From the IMG/VR virus record IMGVR_UViG_3300047552_000519, positions 1 through 32,222 of that record: 32,222 nucleotides of DNA; one strand, given 5' to 3'. The notes under the pieces are model-generated. The model was not told the origin of the DNA and did no database searches. It was given only the letters and a program-made list of their open reading frames with translations. The translations under genes and the position numbers were made by a program. Shown here piece after piece: positions 8,710 through 16,650 of the stretch (the first letter of the stretch is position 1; each line of letters starts with the position of its first letter). This stretch comes from a virus.

Positions 8710-11700
8710 TCATTTGATGGTGAGAGACAGGTTTCTCCACCTGTCAACTGGGGATAAAGTTAGGTTTGAATACCGATCTACTACGCTCTGTACAAAGAAC
8801 GAGAAATCAATATCCGCCAGAATCTGCCCAACAACAGCATCCAACCGCGTGCTTGTAGTCTTGCTGAGAGCAAATAAGTAAGCATCAAGATTACTAACAG
8901 CCAACCCAAGATATACTAAGATAGCATCAGTGTCTAACGAGCTGGTACCAGATGTTTGGAACAAAGAGTCAAGATTAACAACATGAGCAAAGCTCGTCTT
9001 TAGAAGACCATCAATAGATACTTGTTTAGTATTAGCATTAGCAGTCAAGATGCTATCTATTGATACAGTTGTCACTCCATAGGACGTAAATAGAGCATCA
9101 AGCGAAATGCTAACGCCCTGTCTCTTCAGAAGCACCGAATCCAAACTAACTAATGTAGTAATAAGTTTACTAATTAGAGCATCAAAGTTCGCATTAGTGG
9201 TACTACCAGTTACCAAATACGCATCAAGTAATCCAGTCGTAGCAGTAGCAATTTGTAAATATGCGTCTGCTGTAAACTGACTGATTGCGGTGCTTTGCAG
9301 GTAAGAGTCTATGCTAACATCATCTTGATAATTACCAAGAAGATAAGCATCTAACTCAGTGCTTATAGTCATCTCTTCTTGGAGCATAGAATCAATCGAA
9401 GTATCAGAGGTAATTCCATCAACAATCTGCAACAGAGCATCTAGCTCAACAAGAGCCTCTGTAGCTCCTAGAGCAACAAGGATTGCATTAAGAGAAATCA
9501 CACCAGTTTGTGCTAACTGGAGAAGCGCATCAATCTCAGCTGAAGGAGTCTGAGTCTTTTGTAAATGCCCGTCAACAGAAGCCATTACAGATTTGTCTGT
9601 CTGTAGCAGTCCATCAACATACACTGCACTTGTAATCTCTGATTGCAACCAGGCCTCAATGCTTGTAGAAACTGAACTTACACCCTGTAGGAATGCATCG
9701 AAGGATGCCTCAGATGCTTGTGCAATCTGAATTAAAGAGTCAAGACTTACGAGAGATTCTACAGTTCCTTTTATAATCGCATCAACAGAAACGTTATTAC
9801 TACCGATAAAATAAAGTATAGCATCCAAGTCAGTATTATAATTCTTGGTATCTCGCAGAATAGCATCTATACTTGTACTTTGAGTAACCGAATCCCCAGC
9901 GATAATTGCATCAAGAATCGTTTGGGCTAGCTGTGCTCCAGCCGTTTGCAATAGAGCATCTAAAGTGATATTGCGAGTTGTAACAGACTTAAGGTTAGCA
10001 TCCAGACTTACAATCTTAGTAAAGGCGGTTTGGAGAAGAGCGTTTAAAGAAATATATCCTTCTTTGTAGCCTCTAAGAAGAGCATCGGTACTAATACCTG
10101 CTGTTATCACTTTTTGCAGATAAGAGTCAGCACTAACACTTGAGGTGACACCAGTCTTCTTTATAATGACATCTAAAGAAACTTCTCTTGTACCAAAGAA
10201 TCCCTCATCGGACATTCCATAAGGGAGCATTCCAAAAGCAATACCACCCATTAAGGGAGACTCAAGGAATCCTTCTCTAATCAAATACGCATCGAGGGAT
10301 AGACCAGCGCTAGTAGATGCTGACTCCAAAATCGCGTCAAGACTAGAACTTGCACTACTCGTTGAACGCAGTATAGCATCCAGTTGTGTAGCAGATAACG
10401 TCTCAAGCACACCCAGAATCGCGTCAATAGATAAGTTATGATAGCTGGGTATTACATTTGCATCCGAGAGTCCTAATGCAGACATTCCATAAGAAGTAGC
10501 TCCAAACATAGGAACTGCTTCGTCAAGAAGTCGTACTAGAACAGCATCCATCAAGAGCTGCTTAAGGGGAGCAGCAGCTCTAAGAATTGAGTCCACTCCA
10601 AGAGTAGCAGCATTAACTTTTGCAATAAGCGAATCTAGATTAACTTGAGTAGTATAACCCAGCTTCTTTACAATACCATCTATCTGCGTAGAGACATTTG
10701 CAAATAGTACATCTGTACCCCATGACACATCCCACAGTACATCCCAATTCGCAGCAGGATGAACTATGAGTGCATCCATAGATCCGGATGCGCTACCCTC
10801 AGTACTCAGTGCAGCATCAACACTAACCGAGGATGTTAAACCAGATGACTGAACTAGCCCATCAATCGAAAGAGTTGAAGTTCCGCCACTAGGATCTGGA
10901 ATCTCAAACTGGACCCAAGATACTCGACCAAACTCAGTTGGTGGTACAGCTCGAAGCCTTAAGAATCCAGTAACACCACTAGCAGCGGCAGAAGCCGTAT
11001 AAGAATAAGTAGGAGCACTAGAACCAGAGCCACTTGTAATCGGTACCGAATCTAAAATAGATCTGTGGTCATTACCAGAAGTAACAGCAGTAGACCACCG
11101 ATTAGTTCTAGTACCAAATGTTACACCAGAAGCGCTAATTGCTTGAGCAGATTGAGTTGCTGAGTCTATACTCTGCGCTGTAGCAATCAGAAGTAAATCA
11201 TTAGCAGCCCAAGATAATGCAGTAGACCCTGTTACACTATAAGCTGTTCCACTGGTTGTATCTGCTCCAGCGCTATGAGCTACGTCAAGACTATATCCTG
11301 CTGGAACCTCAATCCGAAGGATCGTAGCCCGCATCGTGTTAGCGGTGCTACCAGCCAGGGATACCGTGACTGTACCAGTCTCAGTACCTGTAACAGTGTC
11401 TTTCTTAAACCAATGTTCGCGTCGAGTTCCAGCATCAACTCCCCAAGTACCAGTACCTCCCTCAAGAGATCCAACAGAGGTCCACCCTGCTGGCATCGTT
11501 GGAGCAGTGTTGGCGATGTTACTTCTGCCAGTAACTACACAAAATAAGTGACTTGTAGCAGCCGAAATCCCGGATGGATATGCAGGAGTAGCACTCAGAG
11601 TACCATTAGCGGCAGTACCAATAGCACCCCAAGTTACAGCAGTAGTCGGAGGGCTTGTGGCATCAGCAGTCTCTAACTCTAACCGCAGATTAGAATAGTC

Positions 11701-12033
11701 AGAGATAGTAGCTGAAACAGCTCTAGCTACAGTCGTCAGTGTTGACGGGGCAGGATCATCCGTCCATGTCTCAAGGGTAGTAGATCCTTCAACTAACCTA
11801 GCAATAATTCTTTTAGCTGGACTACCAGAAATCCTATAGCTTAATGTTCTTGTTCCAGCTACAGGATACCTCAGGACATCCAGTCCAATCTGCATCGTAG
11901 AATTACTACCTACGGATGCATAATCTCCGTCATCTGCTACTGACTCGTCTAGTACGCCAAAAAGCGTACTACCAGTGCTCGGAACCCAAGCACCAGCTAT
12001 AAGATCAGAAACAGGTACAGCTAGTTGAGCCAC
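8710..12033 (-). CDS. Giant repeat-bearing structural protein, about 43 tandem 14-residue repeats
   Basis: This 1107-residue protein starts at a GTG (12033) that overlaps the upstream TAG by one base; no earlier ATG is available. Residues 1-125 form a beta domain (LDESVADDGDYASVGS, RTLSYRISG, LRLELETAD). Residues 130-375 form a second beta domain (SHLFCVVTGRSN, MPAGWTSVG, ATILRIEVPAGY, NDLLLIATAQS) like those in the products at 1-603 and 4552-5265. From about residue 385 to 1065 there are roughly 43 units of S-(I/L/V)-D-(A/S/G)-(I/L/Y)-L-Q-x6-8, mostly 14 residues long, with two longer inserts. A 40-residue tail ends SPVDRWRNLSLTIK. No enzyme motif is seen. A long fibre, tape-like or surface-lattice role is possible. 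Confidence 0.85.
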   Translation of the reverse strand: MAQLAVPVSDLIAGAWVPSTGSTLFGVLDESVADDGDYASVGSNSTMQIGLDVLRYPVAGTRTLSYRISGSPAKRIIARLVEGSTTLETWTDDPAPSTLTTVARAVSATISDYSNLRLELETADATSPPTTAVTWGAIGTAANGTLSATPAYPSGISAATSHLFCVVTGRSNIANTAPTMPAGWTSVGSLEGGTGTWGVDAGTRREHWFKKDTVTGTETGTVTVSLAGSTANTMRATILRIEVPAGYSLDVAHSAGADTTSGTAYSVTGSTALSWAANDLLLIATAQSIDSATQSAQAISASGVTFGTRTNRWSTAVTSGNDHRSILDSVPITSGSGSSAPTYSYTASAAASGVTGFLRLRAVPPTEFGRVSWVQFEIPDPSGGTSTLSIDGLVQSSGLTSSVSVDAALSTEGSASGSMDALIVHPAANWDVLWDVSWGTDVLFANVSTQIDGIVKKLGYTTQVNLDSLIAKVNAATLGVDSILRAAAPLKQLLMDAVLVRLLDEAVPMFGATSYGMSALGLSDANVIPSYHNLSIDAILGVLETLSATQLDAILRSTSSASSSLDAILESASTSAGLSLDAYLIREGFLESPLMGGIAFGMLPYGMSDEGFFGTREVSLDVIIKKTGVTSSVSADSYLQKVITAGISTDALLRGYKEGYISLNALLQTAFTKIVSLDANLKSVTTRNITLDALLQTAGAQLAQTILDAIIAGDSVTQSTSIDAILRDTKNYNTDLDAILYFIGSNNVSVDAIIKGTVESLVSLDSLIQIAQASEASFDAFLQGVSSVSTSIEAWLQSEITSAVYVDGLLQTDKSVMASVDGHLQKTQTPSAEIDALLQLAQTGVISLNAILVALGATEALVELDALLQIVDGITSDTSIDSMLQEEMTISTELDAYLLGNYQDDVSIDSYLQSTAISQFTADAYLQIATATTGLLDAYLVTGSTTNANFDALISKLITTLVSLDSVLLKRQGVSISLDALFTSYGVTTVSIDSILTANANTKQVSIDGLLKTSFAHVVNLDSLFQTSGTSSLDTDAILVYLGLAVSNLDAYLFALSKTTSTRLDAVVGQILADIDFSFFVQSVVDRYSNLTLSPVDRWRNLSLTIK
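8836..10881 (-). repeat. Protein-level tandem repeat array (14-residue SLDALLQ-type units)
   Basis: The array codes for units such as VSLDALLQ, ISLNALLQ, TSIDAILR, VSIDGLLK and TELDAYLL, each followed by six to eight variable residues. The Asp (rarely Asn or Glu) and the hydrophobic residues on both sides are nearly invariant, while codons vary a lot between units, so this is an old, selected protein repeat and not a recent DNA duplication. Two units are extended by inserts of about 25 residues (DNA near 10190-10260 and 10450-10520). Both encode a Gly-Met/Ser-Asp-rich motif and share the 13-base string GACATTCCATAAG on the plus strand. Boundaries are approximate. Confidence 0.85.
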
Positions 12034-12731
12034 TAGAGCAGTGCTCTACCACCACGAAACTCAGGAAGGTACTTAGTAAGAAAGGCAGGCCACATTGAAT
12101 TAAAAGCTCGTTGAGCAGCACTAACACTCAGAGCACTCGTCAAATCCTCTTGTACTCTCTCACGCGCCTCCAGCAGCATCACACCACGCCAGACAACCAA
12201 CTCATGAAAAGCCTCATCCCAAACTGGCTCATCACCAGCATCTTCCAATCTCGTCTTTTTCAGCTGTGCAGCACCATTCATCACCCAATTCTGATCTGGG
12301 GTAGGCCACACAATCCAGTAATTATTTGGAGCGGAGACAAGATAGAAGGGATAACCAGGACTAGGAATCTCGCTCCGCTCCTGAATCTGCCAAGTATCAT
12401 ACTCCATTTTGTACACTGGCCATCTGGCGGTGGAACCAGACTGAGTGATATACAGAGAATCCCACTCAACTGACTCAATATCTGATAATTCGTATTCCCT
12501 CACACCTGAAGAAATATTAAATAGAACTCCCCGCTGATTAAAGAACTCCCAGTGCTTAGAGAAGTTATTTATCCAATCATAAGCCTGTTGTGCAGCTCGC
12601 ACAGCCTGCCGCTGAACTGGATCAACAATTACAAACTCCCCACCAGATTTTCCAAGATTCACAGAAGAAAAGCTTAACGGCGAACCGTTAAGCTCTTCTG
12701 CTATCCTCTCTGCAATCTCCAGGTACGTCAT
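12033..12731 (-). CDS. Putative head-tail adaptor/connector protein
   Basis: This 232-residue protein starts MTYLEIAERIAEELNGSPL and overlaps its upstream neighbour by four bases. The organisation fits phage adaptor proteins placed after the capsid gene: an N-terminal helix pair with a Trp-rich stretch (AAQQAYDWINNFSKHWEFF), a beta core (FNISSGVREYELS, DIESVEWDSLYIT, WPVYKMEYDTW), a segment reading out a value with PGYPFYLVSAPNNYWIVWPTP, and a C-terminal helical region (FHELVVWRGVMLLEARE). Adaptors of this kind stack below the portal and join head to tail. The assignment rests on gene order and fold-like pattern, not on a conserved catalytic site. Confidence 0.6.
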   Translation of the reverse strand: MTYLEIAERIAEELNGSPLSFSSVNLGKSGGEFVIVDPVQRQAVRAAQQAYDWINNFSKHWEFFNQRGVLFNISSGVREYELSDIESVEWDSLYITQSGSTARWPVYKMEYDTWQIQERSEIPSPGYPFYLVSAPNNYWIVWPTPDQNWVMNGAAQLKKTRLEDAGDEPVWDEAFHELVVWRGVMLLEARERVQEDLTSALSVSAAQRAFNSMWPAFLTKYLPEFRGGRALL

Positions 12732-13186
12732 CTGCGTGTATACTGGCGCCGAAGCTCACGAAGCCAAGCGATCCCTCGAGGCGTGTCCTCAATCACATCA
12801 AAGTTATACCGAGACGTGCTCTGCTTGAAGAACCGATTGTGGTTCTGCTCGGACTGGCTCACATCACCACCTTGGTGGCTGACATAATCAGGCCGCGCCT
12901 TAAGAAGCTGCGCTACATGATATCTCTTAACGCGAGTTGGTGTGCCGGGGATGAGGTATGCTCGATCCCCATTTACACCAACTGGCACAGCTGGTTCTGC
13001 TTCTTGTTGACCAAGAGCATGAAGAACAATGACAACCGGCTCCGACATAAAAGCCTGATTGGCAACTAGCTCCTTGTAATCGACTCCAGCAGGAACCTCG
13101 TCGATCAACTTATCAGGAGCCACATCAATAACCGGTCCGGGAGTGTCATCGGCCTCAGCGGACCGAGACTTGATTATAGTAGTCAT
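12728..13186 (-). CDS. Conserved-type small virion or neck protein
   Basis: This 152-residue protein begins MTTIIKSRSAEADDTPG and has an acidic, Pro-rich N-terminus. From residue 45 the wording FMSEPVVIVLHALGQQEAEPAVPVGVNGDRAYLIPGTPTRVKRYHVAQLLKA resembles a small phage family found near the major capsid gene, in which a beta strand pair precedes a helix. The C-terminus is basic (RELRRQYTRR). It overlaps the downstream adaptor gene by four bases (ATGA). The function is unknown; a head-completion or capsid-binding role is inferred from location only. Confidence 0.65.
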   Translation of the reverse strand: MTTIIKSRSAEADDTPGPVIDVAPDKLIDEVPAGVDYKELVANQAFMSEPVVIVLHALGQQEAEPAVPVGVNGDRAYLIPGTPTRVKRYHVAQLLKARPDYVSHQGGDVSQSEQNHNRFFKQSTSRYNFDVIEDTPRGIAWLRELRRQYTRR

Positions 13187-13581
13187 GCGTAAAGCCTCAA
13201 TTCGAGAATGAGGTGGTAAATGTCACCATTAGTTGGGCCGGCAGTAGTAATTACAAGGTCTCCAGTTCCCCCTGCCGACTGCGGATCGTGCAGTCCACCA
13301 AGATCCCGGAAATCCAAATCAAAAGCGCCACTGGGAAGAACAAGAGCCCTGTCGTCAGTCGTGTGGTCCCAACTCAGAGTAATGGAAGTAAAACCAGAAT
13401 TGAATCCACGAACGCGCTCAATCGCCATGTGCCCAACGGCAACATCATTAATGGCTAGAGCGGATTTATCTGCAACGATGGCAGCGGATTCACCCGTGCC
13501 ATCGGAGGTGCAGAGGCGACTGAGGGCATACTGCGCACCCCCAGTCGCCGGTAGTACAGTCGAAGTGACTGCATCAGCCAC
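13183..13581 (-). CDS. Small beta structural protein after the capsid gene
   Basis: This 132-residue protein starts at GTG 13581 (VADAVTST), with GAG seven bases before it; its first eight bases overlap the end of the upstream gene. The patterns LSRLCTSDGTGESAAIVADKS, FTSITLSWDHTTDDRALVLPSG, FRDLGGLHDPQSAGGTGDLVIT and HLILELRLYA are typical of a small all-beta phage protein commonly found in the capsid-to-neck interval. The repeated Gly/Asp turns and lack of charged helices suggest a decoration or neck protein. Its biochemical role is not known to me. Confidence 0.7.
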   Translation of the reverse strand: MADAVTSTVLPATGGAQYALSRLCTSDGTGESAAIVADKSALAINDVAVGHMAIERVRGFNSGFTSITLSWDHTTDDRALVLPSGAFDLDFRDLGGLHDPQSAGGTGDLVITTAGPTNGDIYHLILELRLYA

Positions 13582-14002
13582 GGTACAACTCGATGATGCA
13601 CTCGTCGTTGCTCGTGATCGGGCAACAAGCGCTCACATCAAACTGGAGTTTACCCCCGTCAATACTCACACCAGCAGAGCCTTTGGCAACCATCGTCTTG
13701 TCACCGGCAGCCACTTGAGTGTAGCCAGAATTGGCAAGGTTAGTCGTATCATCCATATACCAAACTCCCATAGTCCCTTGAGTGGTATTCATAATAACCA
13801 CCTTCCCAGGGATAAAGACAATACCAGGAGTGGTATATGCTCCAGTGGAAGTGTTACGCTCACCACCAAGCTTCAGATAGAAATCTTCAGCGGTGTATGT
13901 GCCATAAACAAGAAGCCGAACGCAATCAGCATTAGGGGTACCCCCCTGGCTGAGCACCTGAACAGACATGCCAGAAACGGCAGAGGCGGCAGCATAGGCC
14001 AT
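13574..14002 (-). CDS. Hypothetical structural protein
   Basis: This 142-residue protein begins MAYAAASAVSGMSVQVLSQGG. It is beta-rich with VRLLVYGTYTAEDFYLKLGGE, GIVFIPGKVVIMNTT, MGVWYMDDTTN and a final FDVSACCPITSNDECIIELYRG containing three cysteines (CC and C). It sits between the gene at 14007 and the gene at 13183, in the run of small proteins following the major capsid gene, and is probably a capsid-associated protein. I see no recognisable domain. Confidence 0.65.
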   Translation of the reverse strand: MAYAAASAVSGMSVQVLSQGGTPNADCVRLLVYGTYTAEDFYLKLGGERNTSTGAYTTPGIVFIPGKVVIMNTTQGTMGVWYMDDTTNLANSGYTQVAAGDKTMVAKGSAGVSIDGGKLQFDVSACCPITSNDECIIELYRG

Positions 14003-14006
14003 TGAA

Positions 14007-14576
14007 TTACTCCGTAAAAGTCAAAGTAGGAATGGTGGAAGCTACGCTGGTAAATGCAGCGGTTTGACAATCAGATCCGGGCGTCAGGTCATCAGTACCA
14101 GCTCGCCAAGCAGTGCTCGCTTTCGATCCAATTACACTGTAGCCAAAGAAGACATTACCAGCCGTCGGAGTAAGACCTTGAGCATACGCAAGAGCAGCCG
14201 CAGCCGTTGCATGAACTTGGTCCCCAGAAGCTGGCAGAGCACTAATAGTACCAGCAGCGTTAATCTGCCATGCCCATCCACCAAACACCAACGGGGCTGC
14301 AGCACCAGTGTTAACAGTACCACCAGTGAAAGCGGTACCCGCAGCTACTGCAGCTTTATACAACTGTAGTCCGTCAATCACATAGCCAAACCCAGTGTTT
14401 GCTACGTTCTCAGGAGTAGAACCTTTGGACAAAGTAGAAGCAATAACAATTCCATCGCTGCTAAGGTGGGTTTGAATTGCATTAAGGTCTGTGCGAACAG
14501 CACCCAAGAGGGCGATAAGCGCCCTCTGGGTAGCCGGATCGCTGACCTGCTGGATGTGATCAGTAAAGTCAGCCAT
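14007..14576 (-). CDS. Hypothetical capsid-neighbour structural protein
   Basis: This 189-residue protein begins MADFTDHIQQVSDPATQRALIALLGAVRTDLNAIQTHL. A GTG one codon earlier (14579) is in frame, but the strong GAGG lies six bases before ATG 14576, so I use the ATG. The first 40 residues are helical. The rest is Gly/Ala/Thr-rich and beta-type (TGFGYVIDGLQLYKA, PLVFGGWAWQINAAG, ISALPASGDQVHATAAAALAYAQG). It is the first gene after the major capsid protein. A small helix-then-beta protein in that place could be a decoration or cement protein, but the family is not recognised. Confidence 0.65.
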   Translation of the reverse strand: MADFTDHIQQVSDPATQRALIALLGAVRTDLNAIQTHLSSDGIVIASTLSKGSTPENVANTGFGYVIDGLQLYKAAVAAGTAFTGGTVNTGAAAPLVFGGWAWQINAAGTISALPASGDQVHATAAAALAYAQGLTPTAGNVFFGYSVIGSKASTAWRAGTDDLTPGSDCQTAAFTSVASTIPTLTFTE

Positions 14577-14584
14577 CACTCACC

Positions 14585-15646
14585 TCACAGGCTCGTCGCG
14601 CCAACTTCAATAACTGCCATCCAATCTTGGTTGGTGATCTCAGCAGCATGCCACGTACCAGCCCACACATATCCACGCTGACCACCCGGATCAGACTTGG
14701 ACTTGACATTGTGTGGGATGTGGTTCGCCTCAATGGAATCCATACCACGAAGAGCAACCTGCTTGAAGGAATCCTGACCCAACACGATCATCGGATACAC
14801 GTCGATGTTCGTGGAATTGTCAGCCTTGAGACCAGGACCAGAAGCAACAACCACACCACCTGCCGGATAGTAGGTCAGCTCGGGGCTCAGCATGAAGCGG
14901 AACCCGTAGGCGGCGCCAATCTCCATAGGAGAAATAGGCTGAGCCGAACCATACTCCTCAACACCCTTGAAATCCGGCAGGTTGCGGATGTCATACTCCA
15001 TGTCGGGATGACAATAGACCGGATACGAGGCTTGAATCGGGTAAACAGCATAATCAGGACCAGACTTCAGCGCCTTGTGCTGAGGCTTGCAGTAGTACCG
15101 CTTCAGATCACGCTTCACCTTCTCCAGAAGAGTCTTGGTGATAGTACCATTGACCGTGCCAGTAGTGGTTCCAGTACCACCATAGAACGCATTGGTGGCG
15201 GCTTTCAGCTTACCATAGTTGTACAGTTCTCTCACCAGGCGAATCCGCTGGCCAGCAAACTCAACTTCCTGAGCCGGAATGTCATCCTCGTACAGCTCAG
15301 CAGTCTCATTGCTGTAGGTATACAGCACATCAAACTGATAAGGCGTCGCGGTAATGATCGTGGAGCTGATAGACTCAGCACCCCTGGTCACACCTTCCGA
15401 CGTGCGATGAAAATCAACGATCTCATCATCCTTACCAGCGGCAACCCACTGGTTGTCAACACCAGCAGCACCATAACCAGACGGAAGAGTAAACCGCTTC
15501 CACTTTAGAACCTTACCAGAGTTCTTTGGCATCTGCACGGTTTCACCGGCAGAGCTCAAGCACTCCTCAAACATTGCAGTTTTGAGAATCCCACCCTTTA
15601 CAGCCCCAATACGGGCAGTGTCAGTCGCGAAACGATGGCCAGCCAT
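14585..15646 (-). CDS. Major capsid protein, N4-gp56 type
   Basis: This 353-residue protein starts MAGHRFATDTARIGAVKGG. Several hallmarks of the N4-gp56 major capsid family are visible: VLKWKRFTLPSG near residue 50, an E-loop-like ATPYQFDVLYTYSNETAELYED region around 100-125, YPVYCHPDMEYDIRNLPDFKGVEEYGS near 207-233, RFMLSPELTYYPAGG near 252, DVYPMIVLGQDSFKQVALRG near 283-302 and GQRGYVWAGTWHAAEITNQDWMAVIEV near the end. The fold is the HK97 type and the length fits this family. It follows a scaffold-like gene and precedes small structural genes, the usual order. AGAGG lies nine bases before the ATG. Confidence 0.88.
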   Translation of the reverse strand: MAGHRFATDTARIGAVKGGILKTAMFEECLSSAGETVQMPKNSGKVLKWKRFTLPSGYGAAGVDNQWVAAGKDDEIVDFHRTSEGVTRGAESISSTIITATPYQFDVLYTYSNETAELYEDDIPAQEVEFAGQRIRLVRELYNYGKLKAATNAFYGGTGTTTGTVNGTITKTLLEKVKRDLKRYYCKPQHKALKSGPDYAVYPIQASYPVYCHPDMEYDIRNLPDFKGVEEYGSAQPISPMEIGAAYGFRFMLSPELTYYPAGGVVVASGPGLKADNSTNIDVYPMIVLGQDSFKQVALRGMDSIEANHIPHNVKSKSDPGGQRGYVWAGTWHAAEITNQDWMAVIEVGATSL

Positions 15647-15659
15647 TGATATTTACCTC

Positions 15660-16463
15660 TTAGCTTGCCTGTTTGAACACACTAGCAAACCCATCCGCTT
15701 CAGTGCGGAGTTGGCTGCCAGAAGAACTGGAACGCCCAGTGGATCGCACTGGAGTCGCTCCGGCAAGCCGAGCGGCTGAGGCGCCGGCCGACTCATTTGC
15801 AGACGCAGTCTGCTTCCTGTAAAAACTATCAAACGACTTAAATGCCTGACCATAGGCATATGGGTCAGCTACACGACCATCCTGGCGACGTGCAGTTAGA
15901 ACAGAACGAGTTGCTTGGTCAGCTCTATCCCACCACTTGAGAAACAACTTGTGGGTCTCAGTGCGGGGTTTCTCGTGCCACCCCTCTTCATCAAAGTCTG
16001 CCATATCAAAGGCAAAGGAGGGAGTGACGGTATCGAGCCAGCGCTCAGCGTGCTTATAATCACGCTCAGACAGAATCGGATCAAGAAGAGGCTGAAGTGC
16101 CTCAGGAGACAAATCACGTTGCTTGACAGAAGAAGTCAGCAGCTCCTTAAGAAGAGCACCAACTCCCTCAAACTTAGGATCATATCCAGCAAAGAGCGCA
16201 TCAAACTTGGCAACGAGGTCATCAGGAACTTCAACAGCCGTTTGCTTGCCAAGTGCTGACTGAATACCCTGAAGCTGCTGCTGGAGGGGACTCAGCCGTT
16301 CGCCAAACCTTCCCTCCATAGCAGACATCGACTCGCGCAGCTCACCAAGAGAAGGTTCCCAAGGCTGAGGCTCGATAACTTCATTAGAATCTCCATGACC
16401 GATTCCGAGGTCAGCACCTTCCTCGAACTCATCAAGAAACTTATGTGGGAGATTGAATCGCAT
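15660..16463 (-). CDS. Putative scaffolding protein
   Basis: This 267-residue protein starts MRFNLPHKFLDEFEEGADLG. It has a helical, Gln/Leu-rich coiled-coil-like stretch at residues 40-75 (LRESMSAMEGRFGERLSPLQQQLQGIQSAL) and further amphipathic helices in the middle. It ends in a flexible Ser/Ala-rich, basic segment (SAGASAARLAGATPVRSTGRSSSSGSQ). Acidic helical proteins with a flexible basic tail located between portal and major capsid genes are usually scaffolds that direct shell assembly. No protease motif is visible. The ATG at 16463 overlaps the gene before it by 23 bases and has AGG nine bases upstream. Confidence 0.65.
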   Translation of the reverse strand: MRFNLPHKFLDEFEEGADLGIGHGDSNEVIEPQPWEPSLGELRESMSAMEGRFGERLSPLQQQLQGIQSALGKQTAVEVPDDLVAKFDALFAGYDPKFEGVGALLKELLTSSVKQRDLSPEALQPLLDPILSERDYKHAERWLDTVTPSFAFDMADFDEEGWHEKPRTETHKLFLKWWDRADQATRSVLTARRQDGRVADPYAYGQAFKSFDSFYRKQTASANESAGASAARLAGATPVRSTGRSSSSGSQLRTEADGFASVFKQAS

Positions 16464-16650
16464 CTGTTATTACCTGTTGCTCGAAGGATTGCCCTCTGAG
16501 ATATTCTGTATCTGCGAGGGGAGTTCCTCGGCGGCGCAGCTCCTCAACAGTGAGTCTAGCACGCGCCCCCAAGAAATCAAGGAGACTGTCTCTATCAAGA
16601 TACACTTTACCACCCAACGAGACAGTCTGTACTTTATAATCCAAGCTCAT
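16441..16650 (-). CDS. Small protein between portal and scaffold
   Basis: This 69-residue protein begins MSLDYKVQTVSLGGKVYLDRDSLLDFLGA. The wording KVYLDRDSLLDFL, then RARLTVEELRRRGTPLADTEYLRGQSF, suggests a short strand pair and two helices. It overlaps the portal gene's end by 17 bases and the scaffold-like gene's start by 23 bases, consistent with translational coupling. I do not recognise a family. Such small proteins in this place can be head-assembly factors. Confidence 0.6.
   Translation of the reverse strand: MSLDYKVQTVSLGGKVYLDRDSLLDFLGARARLTVEELRRRGTPLADTEYLRGQSFEQQVITDAIQSPT

Noticed and set aside
8836-10881. Regularly spaced short words in the repeat gene as a CRISPR array
   Set aside because: The period comes from coding repeats of 14 codons, the short words vary, and an open frame runs throughout. 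No spacers or Cas genes exist.
5262-12033. Diversity-generating retroelement acting on a fibre gene
   Set aside because: No reverse transcriptase and no template/variable repeat pair with adenine-biased changes is visible in the window.
13220-14005. 261-codon plus-strand open frame over small structural genes
   Set aside because: It crosses the two minus-strand genes at 13183 and 13574, which have coupled starts and sensible proteins; no plus-strand ribosome site is present.
14627-15508. 293-codon plus-strand open frame across the major capsid gene
   Set aside because: It is antisense to the N4-gp56 capsid gene and has no start signal. Long antisense frames of this kind arise from the codon bias of the true gene.
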